This document shows positions 54,501 through 64,000 of a stretch of DNA of 64,000 bases, one piece after another. The DNA is taken from the NCBI GenBank assembly GCA_019448385.1, contig JAGTXO010000014.1, forward strand, positions 744,001 to 808,000, in the 5' to 3' direction. Origin of the DNA: Diacronema lutheri. Its lineage: Eukaryota > Haptophyta > Pavlovophyceae > Pavlovales > Pavlovaceae. The position numbers and the translations under genes are program-made. The notes beneath the pieces are model-generated. The model was not told the DNA's origin. It made no database searches and saw nothing but the letters and a program-made list of their open reading frames with translations. The number at the start of each line of letters is the position of its first letter. Within the stretch, counting starts at the first letter, position 1.

Positions 54501-57500
54501 TCGGCGGCTGGGACGGCGATGCGGCCGCTCGCTGCGCGCTGTGCGCGCGGGACCTGAGCGGCATCGCGAGGAGCTGGGCGTACAACCTCGAGGAGCAGCT
54601 GACGGCAGCGGAAGACGCAGCAGACCTGCCGCGCGTGGTCTCCACCCGGGCCAACCAGCACCGCTACCTCTCCATCGCGCTCGTCTGCTATGGCCTTGCG
54701 GGCGCGCTCAGCGCGGCGGATGCGGCACGGCTCTGCGAGCTGCGCGTCTGGATGCACGCCACGCAGCCGCTCCTCGGCGACAAGGCTGGCTCGTCGCGCG
54801 CGGCTGCTGGGGCAGTGCACGACCTTGCTGCCTCCGCGCAAGCCGTGATGGCCGCACGGGTGGCCGCCGTGACCGCCTTGCTCGACTTGCCGGCGCTCAC
54901 CGCTGCTGTGCGTCTCGTGCTCCACGGCCGGCTACCCGAGCAGGTGCCATGGCGACCGCAGCTCGAGGCGAGCGGGCGGCCGCTGTCGTGCTACGATGCG
55001 CTGCTCGCGGATGGCTCGCTCGTGAGCGTCAACGTGCTGAACGGCGTTGTGCTCTTCAGTGCAGCGCCGCCGGGCCAGCTGCCGCAGGCAGTCCTCTCGC
55101 ACCCGCTCTACATGCGCACCTTTGGCGGGCGCAACTGTGCGGTGGTTCCCGACAGCCGAGCGCCGGGCGCGCTCAAGACGACGAGGCAGCTCGCCGGCCG
55201 CGACTACTTCTTTCACCTTGCACCAAGCGGTGAGCTCGTCGTGCTCGAGACGCAACCCGCTGAAGACGATCAGCCGAGTGGGCAAGAGCGCACCTTCTGG
55301 CTGCTCGATCCGACGGACCGCTCGGGCACGGCGTCCGTCACGGCGCAGTGGGCCTCACAGCTGCCAAAGCGCTTGCTTGAGCTGCACTCGCACTGGCTCT
55401 TTGAAAATTCGCCAGCTGCAGTCGTTTTCCGTCCCATCCCGTTCAACGAGCGTGTCGTGCACTTCCTGCACGTGCACGGCGAAGGCGTCGAGCGCGGCGC
55501 AAGGCTCTACCGCGTGCCACCCGAGCTCGGCACGAGGCCGCCCGACGAGCTGGTCGCATCAGCGGAGAGCGCGCTGTGCCGCATGCTCGACGTCTCGGCG
55601 CACACTGAACTCCGCGCGCGCATGCACGTCCTCGCCAAGTTGGAGCACATGGCGTACTTCGAGGCGTACGTCACGCCGGGCTCGCACGTCGCGCCGCGCA
55701 CGATCCTGCTTGTGCTGCCTCGCTGCTCACTCGAATTTGAGCTGCGCGACGGCGCGTTTCACTCGCTCGACTACCGGGGCTACAAGCTGGCGCAGCAGCA
55801 GCACGCTGCACGGCTTCACGGAATACCTCGTACTGCAGTCTTCGCGTCCTGGCGTTGCGGAGATGATCGGTCGGCCGCAGCAGCGGATCGTCATGCACAA
55901 GTCGCACATCGTGATGAAGGGTAAGGCGGTCACGACGGCCACTTGGAAGAAGGATGGCCAGCCCGACGCTCGACTGTCGCTGTGCGCGTTCGACGTGCAT
56001 CCGCGCTTTGGCACGCTGCTCGCTGGCGATGTCTGCTCGCGGCTGCAGCTCGCGGCCTTGTACGCGGCGACCGGTGGCCTGCTGCCAGAGGCGAGGGCGG
56101 GTATGACTGGCGGAGAGCACGCGCTCGAGCTTGTGCGGCAGTGCTGGGTAAACCGCCCGTTGACCGCCGCGGAGCGGCGCAACCTCGAGGTGCTCGCGCG
56201 CTTTTCGAGCATGACGCCTGCCACCGCTCTGCTCTGCGACGAGGTGTGCCGCAGCAGTCGCGAGCTCACCTTCTTGCACGAGGCTGCCTCCGACGAGTCC
56301 GCGCACGCAGGCGCAGACGGTGCGTGCGTCGGCGGACAGGGCGGGCCGCTCGTCAATGTGCTCGCCGCGACCGAGTACCAGCTGCCTTCACCGATCGCGC
56401 CGCGCAATGCGAGGCTGAAGCTCACTGCGGACGAGGAGGAGCGCTGCTTGGGGCAGCTGTGTCACGCAGGTGCGTCCGCTGGGTCCGCTGCGCGGCTCGT
56501 GGAGCGCGTGCTCGATGTGGAGCTGCCGCCGCCGCACCGTGGAGCCAACTTGGCGCGTTGGGTGCAGCATGAGTTGGACTCGATGATTCGTGAGGTGGCC
56601 GCGCCGAGCGATGCGAGCACGCCATTCCCGCTCACGCTCGAGGACGCCGCGCATGACTCTGAGATCGGCAAGGCCATGCGGCGAGCCCTGCGCGATTCTT
56701 GGGAGGCGCACGGCGGCTGCGCAGCGCACGCGCTGGCCGCGCCCACCGACGCGATGAACGTCGACCATCCGTCCAAGGCCGGCACCTCGCTCGACACGGC
56801 GCGCACGCTCTTGTCCAAGCTGTGCGGCGGGCGCTCGAAGCTCGAGGCGGCGATCCTCACGGCGTTGAACGACATACCGGTCGGCCAGCACAAGCAGCGT
56901 CTTGGCTTTCGCGCGCGTCGCGCGGGCAACGATGTGCCCATCGCGTCGACGCGCGACCTCGTGAGCACCTCGTTCGGCGCGGCACAGCTGCGCGACTTCA
57001 ACCAGTTCCTCTCCGACTCGAGTGTTGTGCGGCTGCGCGCGGCGATCCTGCAATGGATGGAGCTGTGCGTGCTCGAGGACCGGCTCGAGCGTATCCTCGC
57101 GCACCTTCACGATGCCGTCGACTCGCCAGCCAGCGCCGACCTCGCCGTGCGCGAGATGCGCGTGAGGCGCACGTTTGACGTGAGCGCACACCCCGAGTGG
57201 CTTGCGTTTGAGGTGGAGGGCGGCATCCAGATTCGGCCCGAGCAGCACGCTGTGATCCGCGACCTGATCGAGCATCCGCCCGACAAGCCTGGCGCCATCG
57301 CGCAGCTCAACATGGGCCAAGGCAAGACGCGCGTGATTGTGCCGTGCCTCGTCCTGCACTGGGCACGCGCGCGCGCGCCCATCGTCCGCCTGCACTTCCT
57401 CTCGCAGCTCCTCGACGAGGCCGCCGACCACCTGCACAGCAAGCTCACCGCGAGCCTGCTCGGTCGCAAGCTCTTCCGCATGCCCTTCTGCCGCGATGTG

Positions 57501-60500
57501 GAGCTCACCGAGGGCCGGCTGCACGCGATGCGCTCGAGCCTGCTGCACTGCCAGCGAGTCGGCGGCGCGCTCATCATCGCGCCGGAGCACGTGCTCTCGC
57601 TCATGCTCAAGGAGCTCGAGCTCGGCATGCAGTCGAGCGCGAACGTGGGCGTGCAGCGCCAGTGCGCCGCGCTACGCTCCCTGCCGTGCGCGAATGTCTA
57701 CGACGAATGCGACGAGATTCTGTCACACCGTCGGCAGCTGGTGCGTGCGCCACGGTCGCCGCAGCACGCGCGCGCGCGCGTGCTCGCGCGCATCGCCGCG
57801 CCACGCTGCATCCCGTGTGACATTCCTCGCTTTCTCGTCCTCCGTCCTCCCCTCCACTGCGCGCCGCGACAGATTTACGCCGTCGGTGCATCAGAGGCGT
57901 TGCCTGCAGGCGACCGCCGTTGGTGCTCCGTGTTTGCGCTCCTGCAGCTCGTGCGGCACGAGCGCGACGTGCGCCAGCTGTTCACGCGCAACGAGACGGC
58001 AACGTGGGCGGAGGATGCGCTCGCCGAGCGCTTCGACGACCTGCAGCTGCTTGCGGGCGCGCAGCTCGATCGTGTTGTGCCGCGGCTGCGTGAGGCGCTC
58101 GCACGCGCGCTCATTGATCGACCTTCGTCGCACACGCGCGCGCTCGCAAAGCTTGCCGACGTGCGCGGCGTTCAGGCCGTTGTGCGCGCGCTGACGGACG
58201 TGACCATCTCAGTCGATGCGGCCGTGCCAACCATCAGCGCGTGCGCGCGCGACGAGCTGCTGAGCGTGCGCGGGCTGCTCGCAGGCGGCGTGCTCGAGCA
58301 CTGCCTGCAAAAGCGGCACCGCGTCGACTTTGGGGTCGCGCGCGACGGCTCGCACCGCAAGCGGCTCGCAGTGCCCTTCGTCGCCGCTGACACGCCGTCT
58401 CAGCGGAGCGAGTTCCAGCATCCGGACGTCCAGCTCGTCTTCACGGTGCTCGCGTACTATGCGGACGGCCTCTCCGGCGCGGAGGTGCGCCAGACGTTTG
58501 AAAAGCTGCTCAGCGCGGGTCTCGTCGCCCAGCGCACCATCTACGCCGAGTGGTTCGTGACATGGCGCGACGGCGGTGCCGCCATCGACGAGGCCGATGC
58601 GAGGAGCATTGACTCGATTGACAAGGTCGACCTGAGCAACGCTGTGCAGTTTCGGCTGCTCGAGGCGGCGTTCGCACGTCACATGCTCGTCATCAACCAC
58701 TTCCTCGCCAACCTCGTCTTCCCGGTCGAGACGGGCATCTTCCCGCACTCGCTGCTCGCCACGCCGTGGCACACGTGCGGCAATGCGGCACGGCAGGTCG
58801 GCTTCTCGGGCACCAACGACCTGGCGTTGCTCATGCCGCTCGCCGTCGAGCAGATCTCGTCGAGCAGCCGCGAGCTGCGCGCGACCGATGGCCTGATGCT
58901 CTCGCGCCTCCTCACGCTCGCAGACTACGCGCTGGTTGCCGACGAGCCCGCGCAGGACGGCGGTGCTCCTCCCGCAGCGCGCGCGCTCGCGCGCTACGCG
59001 GCGCAGCACGCCATGCGCGCGCTCATCGACGTCGGCGCGCAGATGGCAGGCTTGCCCAATCAGCGCGTGGCCGAGCTGCTCGCCACCGAGCTGCAAACGG
59101 CGCGCGCAACGTGCCGCGGCGTCGCCTTCTTTGACGCGGCGCAGCGCGCGTGGGCGATGCTCGACGTGCGCACGGGTCGCACGTGCCCTCTGCGCAGCTC
59201 GCCGATCTCGGAGCGCGACGCATTCTGCTTCTTCGACGAGAGCCGCTGCCGTGGCGCGGATCTCAAGCTCGAGCCGACGGCCGTCGCCCTGCTCACGCTC
59301 TCGCTTCGGCTGTGCAAGAGCGCGCTGATGCAGGCGGCTGGCCGCATGCGCGGCCTGGGCTTTGGGCAGCGCGTGCGTCTCGCCGCGCGGCCCGACGTGG
59401 ACGCGAAGGTGCGCGCGTGCGCGCGCGTGCCCGCCGGCGAAGACGTGGCGGTGTGGCACGTGCTCGAATTCGTCACCGCCAACTCGGCGACGGCTGCCGC
59501 GACTGGGCTCACGCAGTGGGCGAGGCACGGCGCGCACTTTGCGACGACGCGTGACTGCGCACAGGCCTCTGTACTCGACGACCGCTCGACACTCGAAGCG
59601 CTCTACGCGGACGCGCGCGGCGAGGACTGCGTCGCCACCGCGACGGGCCACATCGTCCGCAGTGCGGTCGCGCGCCGGGAGGCGTGCAACCCTGTCGCAG
59701 ACGCCCAGCCTGTGCCTAGCGCCGGCAATGGCGCGCTTATCGGCGGCAGGGTCGACCAGCTCGTGCTCGACCGCGTGCAGGCGCGCGCGAGCGAGTTTGG
59801 AACGGACGTGATGTGCACGCACAGCATGCACGACGACGAGGCCGAGCGCGAGGTCGAGCAAGAGGAGGAGGAGGAGGAAGAGGTGGAGCGAGAGGTGGCG
59901 TGCGCGAAGCCGATCGCAGAGTATGACTGGGTCGACGACGCCGTCGTGGCCTGCGCGCGCTCCGCCGCCCAGCTGGCGCACACGGCGCGCGCAAAGCCGC
60001 TCAAGCAGTTCATCGCCGAAGGCGCGTCAAAATTTGGTTGCATCGCCTGGCCGTCGGATCGCATCTTCCTCACAGCCAACTTTGCCGCGACAATCGCCGT
60101 TACAGGCGGCGGTCTGCGCATGCCGCCCGCCGACTTTTGGCGCGCGGTCGACGCCATGCTCCTCTTTCCCGACGGCAGCCTCTTCCTCATCTCCGAGCGC
60201 GAGCACGACGCTCTTCTCGCGCGGTGCTTTGCGGCGGACGCAAGGCTGCCCGTCGCCCGCTGGCTCGGCAGCGGCGCGCGCGCGCTGGACGCGCACGCCG
60301 TCACGCTCACGCACTTCGCCTTTGTGCGCGACGCTCCGCCTTTGAGTGCGGGCGATGCAGCGAGTGGTGTGCACATCGATGACGCGGTGGTCGCCGCGGT
60401 GCAGCTCTTCGCCGGCGAGACGACATTTGCTCCGGCGCGCCGCGTCGCGCTTGCCGCGATGGTGCACAGCGCCGAAGCGGCGGCCGCGGCTCGCGAGCTG

Positions 60501-60581
60501 GTCGCCGCGCGCGGCACGCGCCACCTGCTCGACCGCAGCGTGCTGCAGGACGTGATTTTGGGTGTGGAAAATGCGGTGTGA
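51566..60581 (+). CDS. Giant DUF3638/DUF3645 ATPase-like protein with one internal frame change
   Basis: About 2,960 aa. Diagnostic blocks: QLNMGQGKTRVIVPCLVLHW (Walker-A-like, about residue 1915), GGALIIAPEHVLSLMLKELE, YDECDEILSHRRQL-IYAVG (Walker-B-like, split by the intron 57741-57872), LAYYADGLSGAEV, VGFSGTNDLALLMPL and a helicase-VI-like QAAGRMRGLGFGQ. These define DUF3638/DUF3645 proteins of fungi, oomycetes and algae, sometimes annotated as ubiquitin hydrolases without strong proof. The first 1,400 residues are helical, with a coiled coil near 600-690. Coding sequence moves from one frame to the next at about 55,785-55,815, inside CAG/AGC repeats, between YRGYKLAQQQ and TLHGFTEYLVLQ. 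The total length is 3n+1, consistent with one extra base. An acidic EEEEEEEVEREV run is at 59,850. Start is the ATG before PSRAAPEF. Confidence 0.82.
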
Positions 60582-60843
60582 TTGACATGGGCTGATGGGC
60601 ATGACCGCATGAGATGAGCATGGACCCACTGTGACCATGAGCATGGCTCTCATACTGACACAGTATGAATGAGTACTTCGTGAAAGGGAAGGGAAAGCTG
60701 CGGCCGCAAGAAAGGCCGCCGTTTGTCGAAGCCTCGACAAACGCGCCTCAGCGAGGCGAGGCGAGGCCGAGCAGCGCCTCGAGTGGAGCAGGGAGCCGTC
60801 TCGGCGCATCGCCGTGTACACCGCCGCTTCGCCACTCGCCGAC
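60582..60843. other. Leader region of CSN9 with a small hairpin
   Basis: Between the DUF3638 stop and the CSN9 ATG. GTTTGTCGA (60721-60729) faces TCGACAAAC (60734-60742) around a 4-nt loop, inside the presumed CSN9 leader. Upstream ATGs (for example 60665) open another frame that runs over the CSN9 start. Confidence 0.55.
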
Positions 60844-61017
60844 ATGCAGGCGCGCGTGTCCGCTACGCCGGAGGATCCGAGCAACATCGTCGACAACGAG
60901 CCGATGGATGTCGACGTGGACGAGATGGCGCTGGTCGACGAGGCTTCGGGCGAGAAGGTGGAGGTTCTCTTCTTCAACGACTTTCCAGACGACTTTGACG
61001 ACGACGACCTCGATTGA
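60844..61017 (+). CDS. COP9 signalosome subunit 9 (CSNAP) homologue, 57 aa
   Basis: A short acidic frame of exactly 57 codons, the length of human CSN9. The C-terminus FFNDFPDDFDDDDLD closely matches human FFNDFEDLFDDDDIQ, the segment that docks on the COP9 signalosome (deneddylase that controls cullin-RING ligases). The N-terminal half is acidic and Val/Asp-rich (MDVDVDEMALVDEASGEK). The same frame is open a little upstream without an ATG, so Met at 60844 is chosen. Too short for many gene finders. DSS1/SEM1 was considered and lacks the fit. Confidence 0.8.
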   Translation: MQARVSATPEDPSNIVDNEPMDVDVDEMALVDEASGEKVEVLFFNDFPDDFDDDDLD

Positions 61018-61258
61018 TCTCGCCAGCCATGCACGCGGTGAACAGCCAGGGTGCAGCGCCTATCGTTCGTGAAGTGCTGACCGCCGGCGCGCGGTCAGCA
61101 CTGGCAGCTGGTCAGGAGGCAGGCACGATTGAGTCGTCGTGAGCCGCCAGCGCCCCCACCCCGGAAAGGCTCTATTGTCCCTGTCCGCAACGCGGCGGAG
61201 GGTCCCGACCCCGTCGCACCCGCGGGCCGAGCACGCTGGGTTGTGACACATGCGCGGG

Positions 61259-63692
61259 CTACTCGAAAAGCGTCGCGCGTTCGGGCAGCTTCCAGATGCA
61301 GATGGAGGCATCGTTGCCTGCGCGCCAAACGAGCGCACGCACGCACGCGCGCAGCCGCCGAGCGCGTGAGCCGAGCGCTTGAGCCGGTGCGCGCGCGCGC
61401 TGGGCGCCCGCGCCCGCGCGCGATCCAACCCGCCGCGCGCCCACGCACCGATCGAGACGAGCCTCTGCTCATCGGGCGATATTTTGACCTTAGTGACCGC
61501 GGACGAGTGGCCCTCGCCAGTGTACCAGCAGACGCCCTCGTCGTAGTGCCACAGCTTGACGGAACGGTCGGCCGAGGCGGACACGTAGAAGGAGCCATCC
61601 GCGGAGATGTCCAGGCCGTTGAGCGCCGCCTGCCGGCACGGCGCGTGGCGGGGGCGCAGCGGCGCGCGGCGTGGGCGCGCGGCGCGCGCGGCTGCAGCGC
61701 GCCGGCGGCACTCGCGCGGCGCCGGCGCGCTGCACCACCCGGCGCAAGCGCCCGCCCTGCATCCGCCTGGCGCCGAGCCGCGCGTACGGTCTGCGAGCCC
61801 TCGAGGATGCGCACGGCCGCCATGTCCGTCGAGTCCCAAAAGGTGATCTTGTGGTCGGTGCCACACGAGATGAACTGCGACTCGTCGGGGTGGTAGCAGA
61901 CGGCGGTGAAGAAGGTGGCGCCGAAGACCGCCGCGATCCGCGTGAACGACTCGAGCGACCACTTGATCACCGAGCCGTCGGCGGACGCGGAGAGGCACTC
62001 GACGTCGGTCGAGCCCATGCGCAGGTCGTTCACCGGCCCCTTGTGCTCCTTCATCGAGGCGATCATGACCTGCGCGCCCGTGTCGAGCTTCCACACGCGT
62101 ACCTGTCCGTCCGCACCGCCCGTGATCAGCCGCGAGCCCGCGTTGGTCACGCAGAGCGCGGTGACGCCGTTGGCGGGCACGGTCCCGCCCGACGGGTTGC
62201 CGACGCCGACGAGCTTATGCGCGTCGTTGATCACGTAAAGCAACTTGCCCGACTGCGGGCCAAAGGCGCGGACCTTGCCGTCGGACCAGCCCGAGATGAT
62301 CGCCGATCCCTTCGGATTGAACGCGATCACGTTGCACTCGAGGTTGGGCACCTGGATGCGCAGCAGCTCGGATGCGGACGCGAGGTGCCAAATCCGGATG
62401 TCCGCGGCCGAGCACGTCGCGAAGAGCTCCGAGTAGCCGCGCGGGAAGGCGACGTCGTTGATCTTGTCGTTGTGGCACGTCGACTTGAGCGTCACCGTGT
62501 CGAGCACCGCCCCCTTGCCCGACGGGTGCCGCGCGTACTGCACGGCGTACACGTTTGAGACCGTCGTGCCGATGAGGAGCTCGCCCGACGGCGCGGCGGT
62601 GATTGATGTGACCTGCCCGCTGATCTGGTCGGCGCCGATGGTGGCGACGACCTTGAACTCGTCGGGCGTGATGACCGTCAGCGCGTCACCCGAGCCGAGC
62701 ACCAAGTTGCCGTTAAAGTCGAGCGCTGCGGCGGTGATCTGCCGAGCGATGCGCTGCTTGGGGCCGATGCGCCTGAGAAGCCGTTCGGAGATGCTCACCT
62801 CGAGCACGTCGCCCGTCTCGGTCGCGGCGTAGACGTGCTTGTCGTCATCGGAGACGACCAGGCACGTAAAGCACCGGCGCGTCTGCCCGAGCTGGCAGTC
62901 GATAGGGCGCACCTTGCGCTCGCCGACGTCAAAGTTCCAGACGCGCAGGTTCTCACGACCAGCGGTGATGAGCGTGTCGTCCGACGCCTTCGCCCAGACG
63001 ACGGCGAGCGCGATGTCGTGTGCGGCGGGCGCGCCACAGATGGCAATGCCGCGCGCGTTCTCTACGTCCACGTGCCAGACTACCAGGTTGTTGTCGTCCT
63101 CGCCGCCGATCGACGCGAGAAATTCGCCAGACGGCGAAAACGCGAGCGCCGCGACCGACACCTTGTGCAGCTGCAGCGTGCAGACGATCGCGCGCGCCTC
63201 GAGGTCCCACACGAGAATGGGCGCGAGGAACCCCATGTGCGTCACCTGACCGCTCGCGAGGATCCGCGAGTCGACCGGGTGAAGCGCCATGCACGCGATG
63301 CGATCCGAGTGGCCTGCGCGAGATCACGCGTGCGCGCGCGCGCGCGCGGCGCAGCGCGGCGCGGCGGGCGTGAGCGAACGGCGCGCGCGCGCTCGCAGCC
63401 TGATGCAAGCGCTAGAGTGTGCGCGCACCCTGCAAAAAGGTCTGGTCGCTCGGGTCGTCCATGTTCTTGAGAACGAGCGTCGAGCCGATCGAGTGCACAA
63501 GGTAGTTCATCTCGTTGAACCGCGTGCATACGAGCGCGCCGCGCGGCTTGCCTGCGCGCGCGGCGCACGCAGCGTGGCACGGACAGAAGCCGACGCGCGT
63601 GAGCGCGACGGCGCGCACGAAGCCCACGCAGCGCACCACGAGCGCGGACCGCTGAAGCCGATAACGGTCTCGAGCTCCAGCTTGCGCTCCAT
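61259..63692 (-). CDS. CFAP52: CFAP52 (WDR16), ciliary WD40 protein
   Basis: Five exons (63692-63650, 63551-63429, 63313-61788, 61629-61449, 61317-61259) give 643 aa; human CFAP52 has 620. Two WD40 propellers. Diagnostic matches: ELETVIGFSG at the N-terminus, FLQGHSDRIACMALHP, ILASGQVTHMGFLAPILVWD, VWNFDVGERKV, AFPRGYSELFATCSAADIRIWH, SAIISGWSDGKVRAFGPQSGKLLYVINDAH, YHPDESQFISCGTDHKITFWD and the last repeat ending ASICIWKLPER. It is a microtubule inner protein in the B-tubule of motile cilia, so the organism has or had motile flagella. All splice joins restore homology, including the 43-bp first coding exon. A divergent gene starts 40 bp away. Confidence 0.95.
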
Positions 63693-63702
63693 GCTTTGAA
63701 AC

Positions 63703-63756
63703 CGACGCGACTGGGTTGCCCGACCGCAAACGATGGGGCCAAAACCAGTCGCGTCG
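63703..63756. promoter_or_regulatory. 12-bp inverted repeat spanning a 40-bp bidirectional start region
   Basis: CGACGCGACTGG (63703-63714) and its exact complement CCAGTCGCGTCG (63745-63756) flank the point between the CFAP52 ATG (63692, -) and the divergent ATG (63733, +). The right arm falls within codons 5-8 of the + gene. A second palindrome, CGCGTCGAC/GTCGACGCG, overlaps the right arm. Role is inferred from position only. Confidence 0.5.
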
Positions 63757-64000
63757 ACGATTGTCGACGCGGGAGCGCCGGCGTGGGCGCAGCTGGGCCT
63801 GGCCATGCTTGCGGCGATCTTCGCCCTTCTCATAGTCCTTCTGCGCGACCTGCGCGCCTTCATCGCGCAGGTTGCGCGCGCCGAGGGGCAGCGCGAGCGG
63901 CGTGAGGCCGAGGAGCGGCGAGTCGGCGCCGTGCGCGCGCTGCGGCGGCACGAGGACGAGCGGCCGGACAGGCAGAAGGCCGCGCTCGGGTTTGCGAGTC
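63733..64000 (+). CDS. N-terminal part of a single-pass membrane protein, cut by window edge
   Basis: Frame open from ATG 63733 to the end of the window (89 codons). A short polar start is followed by one hydrophobic helix (about residues 20-38, LGLAMLAAIFALLIVLL), then a charged helical stretch (VARAEGQRERREAEERRVG) that may be a coiled coil. I cannot name the family from this fragment; ER proteins such as DDRGK1 or SelS-like have similar starts, but that is not evidence. It shares its start region with CFAP52. Confidence 0.55.
   Translation, partial: MGPKPVASTIVDAGAPAWAQLGLAMLAAIFALLIVLLRDLRAFIAQVARAEGQRERREAEERRVGAVRALRRHEDERPDRQKAALGFAS

Noticed and set aside
60721-60742. Rho-independent-type terminator
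   Set aside because: The hairpin has no T-tract, lies ahead of a gene and the genome is eukaryotic.
60844-61017. DSS1/SEM1 proteasome subunit
   Set aside because: The acidic tail suggested it, but DSS1 has conserved Trp-containing blocks (WEDDWDDD-like) that are absent; CSN9 fits length and tail.
475-63649. Bias toward introns of 3n length that stay open
   Set aside because: Of 24 introns with determined ends, 7 are multiples of three, close to the one third expected by chance. Lack of stops in them follows from GC content.
1-64000. tRNA, rRNA, transposon or virus-derived sequence
   Set aside because: I scanned for tRNA box sequences, transposase, reverse transcriptase and capsid-like motifs by eye and saw nothing convincing. 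tRNAscan-SE and a repeat library search would settle it.

Overview
The window is a very GC-rich, gene-dense nuclear fragment of a photosynthetic, flagellated protist, most likely a haptophyte (pavlovophyte-like). Four things point there. Introns are short (about 97-285 bp), GC-rich, and include several GC-AG introns. CFAP52 indicates motile flagella. Proteins with a signal peptide followed by a transit-like stretch (DUF2358 protein, lumenal pentapeptide-repeat protein, uroporphyrinogen decarboxylase) fit a complex red-type plastid. Codon third positions are almost all G or C. The species name is inference. No tRNA, rRNA, transposon, viral element or CRISPR array was recognised.

Layout: the 3' part of a cGMP-dependent-type protein kinase (1-2590, +); a small one-TM protein (2682-3032, +); a nucleostemin/GNL3-like protein with eroded GTPase motifs (3280-5171, +); a giant RNF213/mysterin-like protein of about 5,721 aa that also carries a VWA domain, a PA-like domain, two C-terminal TM helices and a SAM-like tail (5248-22726, +); mitochondrial Hsp70 (-); an FCP1/NIF-type HAD protein (+); a 1.4-kb gene-poor stretch with an 82-bp tandem duplication; an atypical E2F with two DNA-binding domains (+); VPS29 (-); a TCAIM-like DUF4460/4461 protein (+); a disordered unknown protein (-); RFC3 (+); GLE1 (-); an S28 serine peptidase (+); a plastid DUF2358 protein (-); a thylakoid-lumen pentapeptide-repeat protein (-); a coiled-coil protein (+); exportin-7 (+); an NPPF methyltransferase-like protein (-); uroporphyrinogen decarboxylase (-); a giant DUF3638/DUF3645 protein of about 2,960 aa (+); a 57-aa COP9 signalosome subunit 9 (+); CFAP52 (-); and the start of a TM protein running off the right edge (+).

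The genes are mostly housekeeping and do not form one pathway, but themes recur: nuclear transport and export (XPO7, GLE1), replication and cell cycle (RFC3, E2F), ubiquitin-related regulation (RNF213-like, CSN9, and possibly DUF3638), plastid biology, and flagella. Genes are often arranged as divergent pairs with very little sequence between start codons (40 bp at CFAP52, 53 bp at 43.7 kb, overlapping starts at GLE1/S28). The most novel item is the RNF213-VWA-TM-SAM giant; the second is the DUF3638 giant, which needs a one-base frame change to read through.
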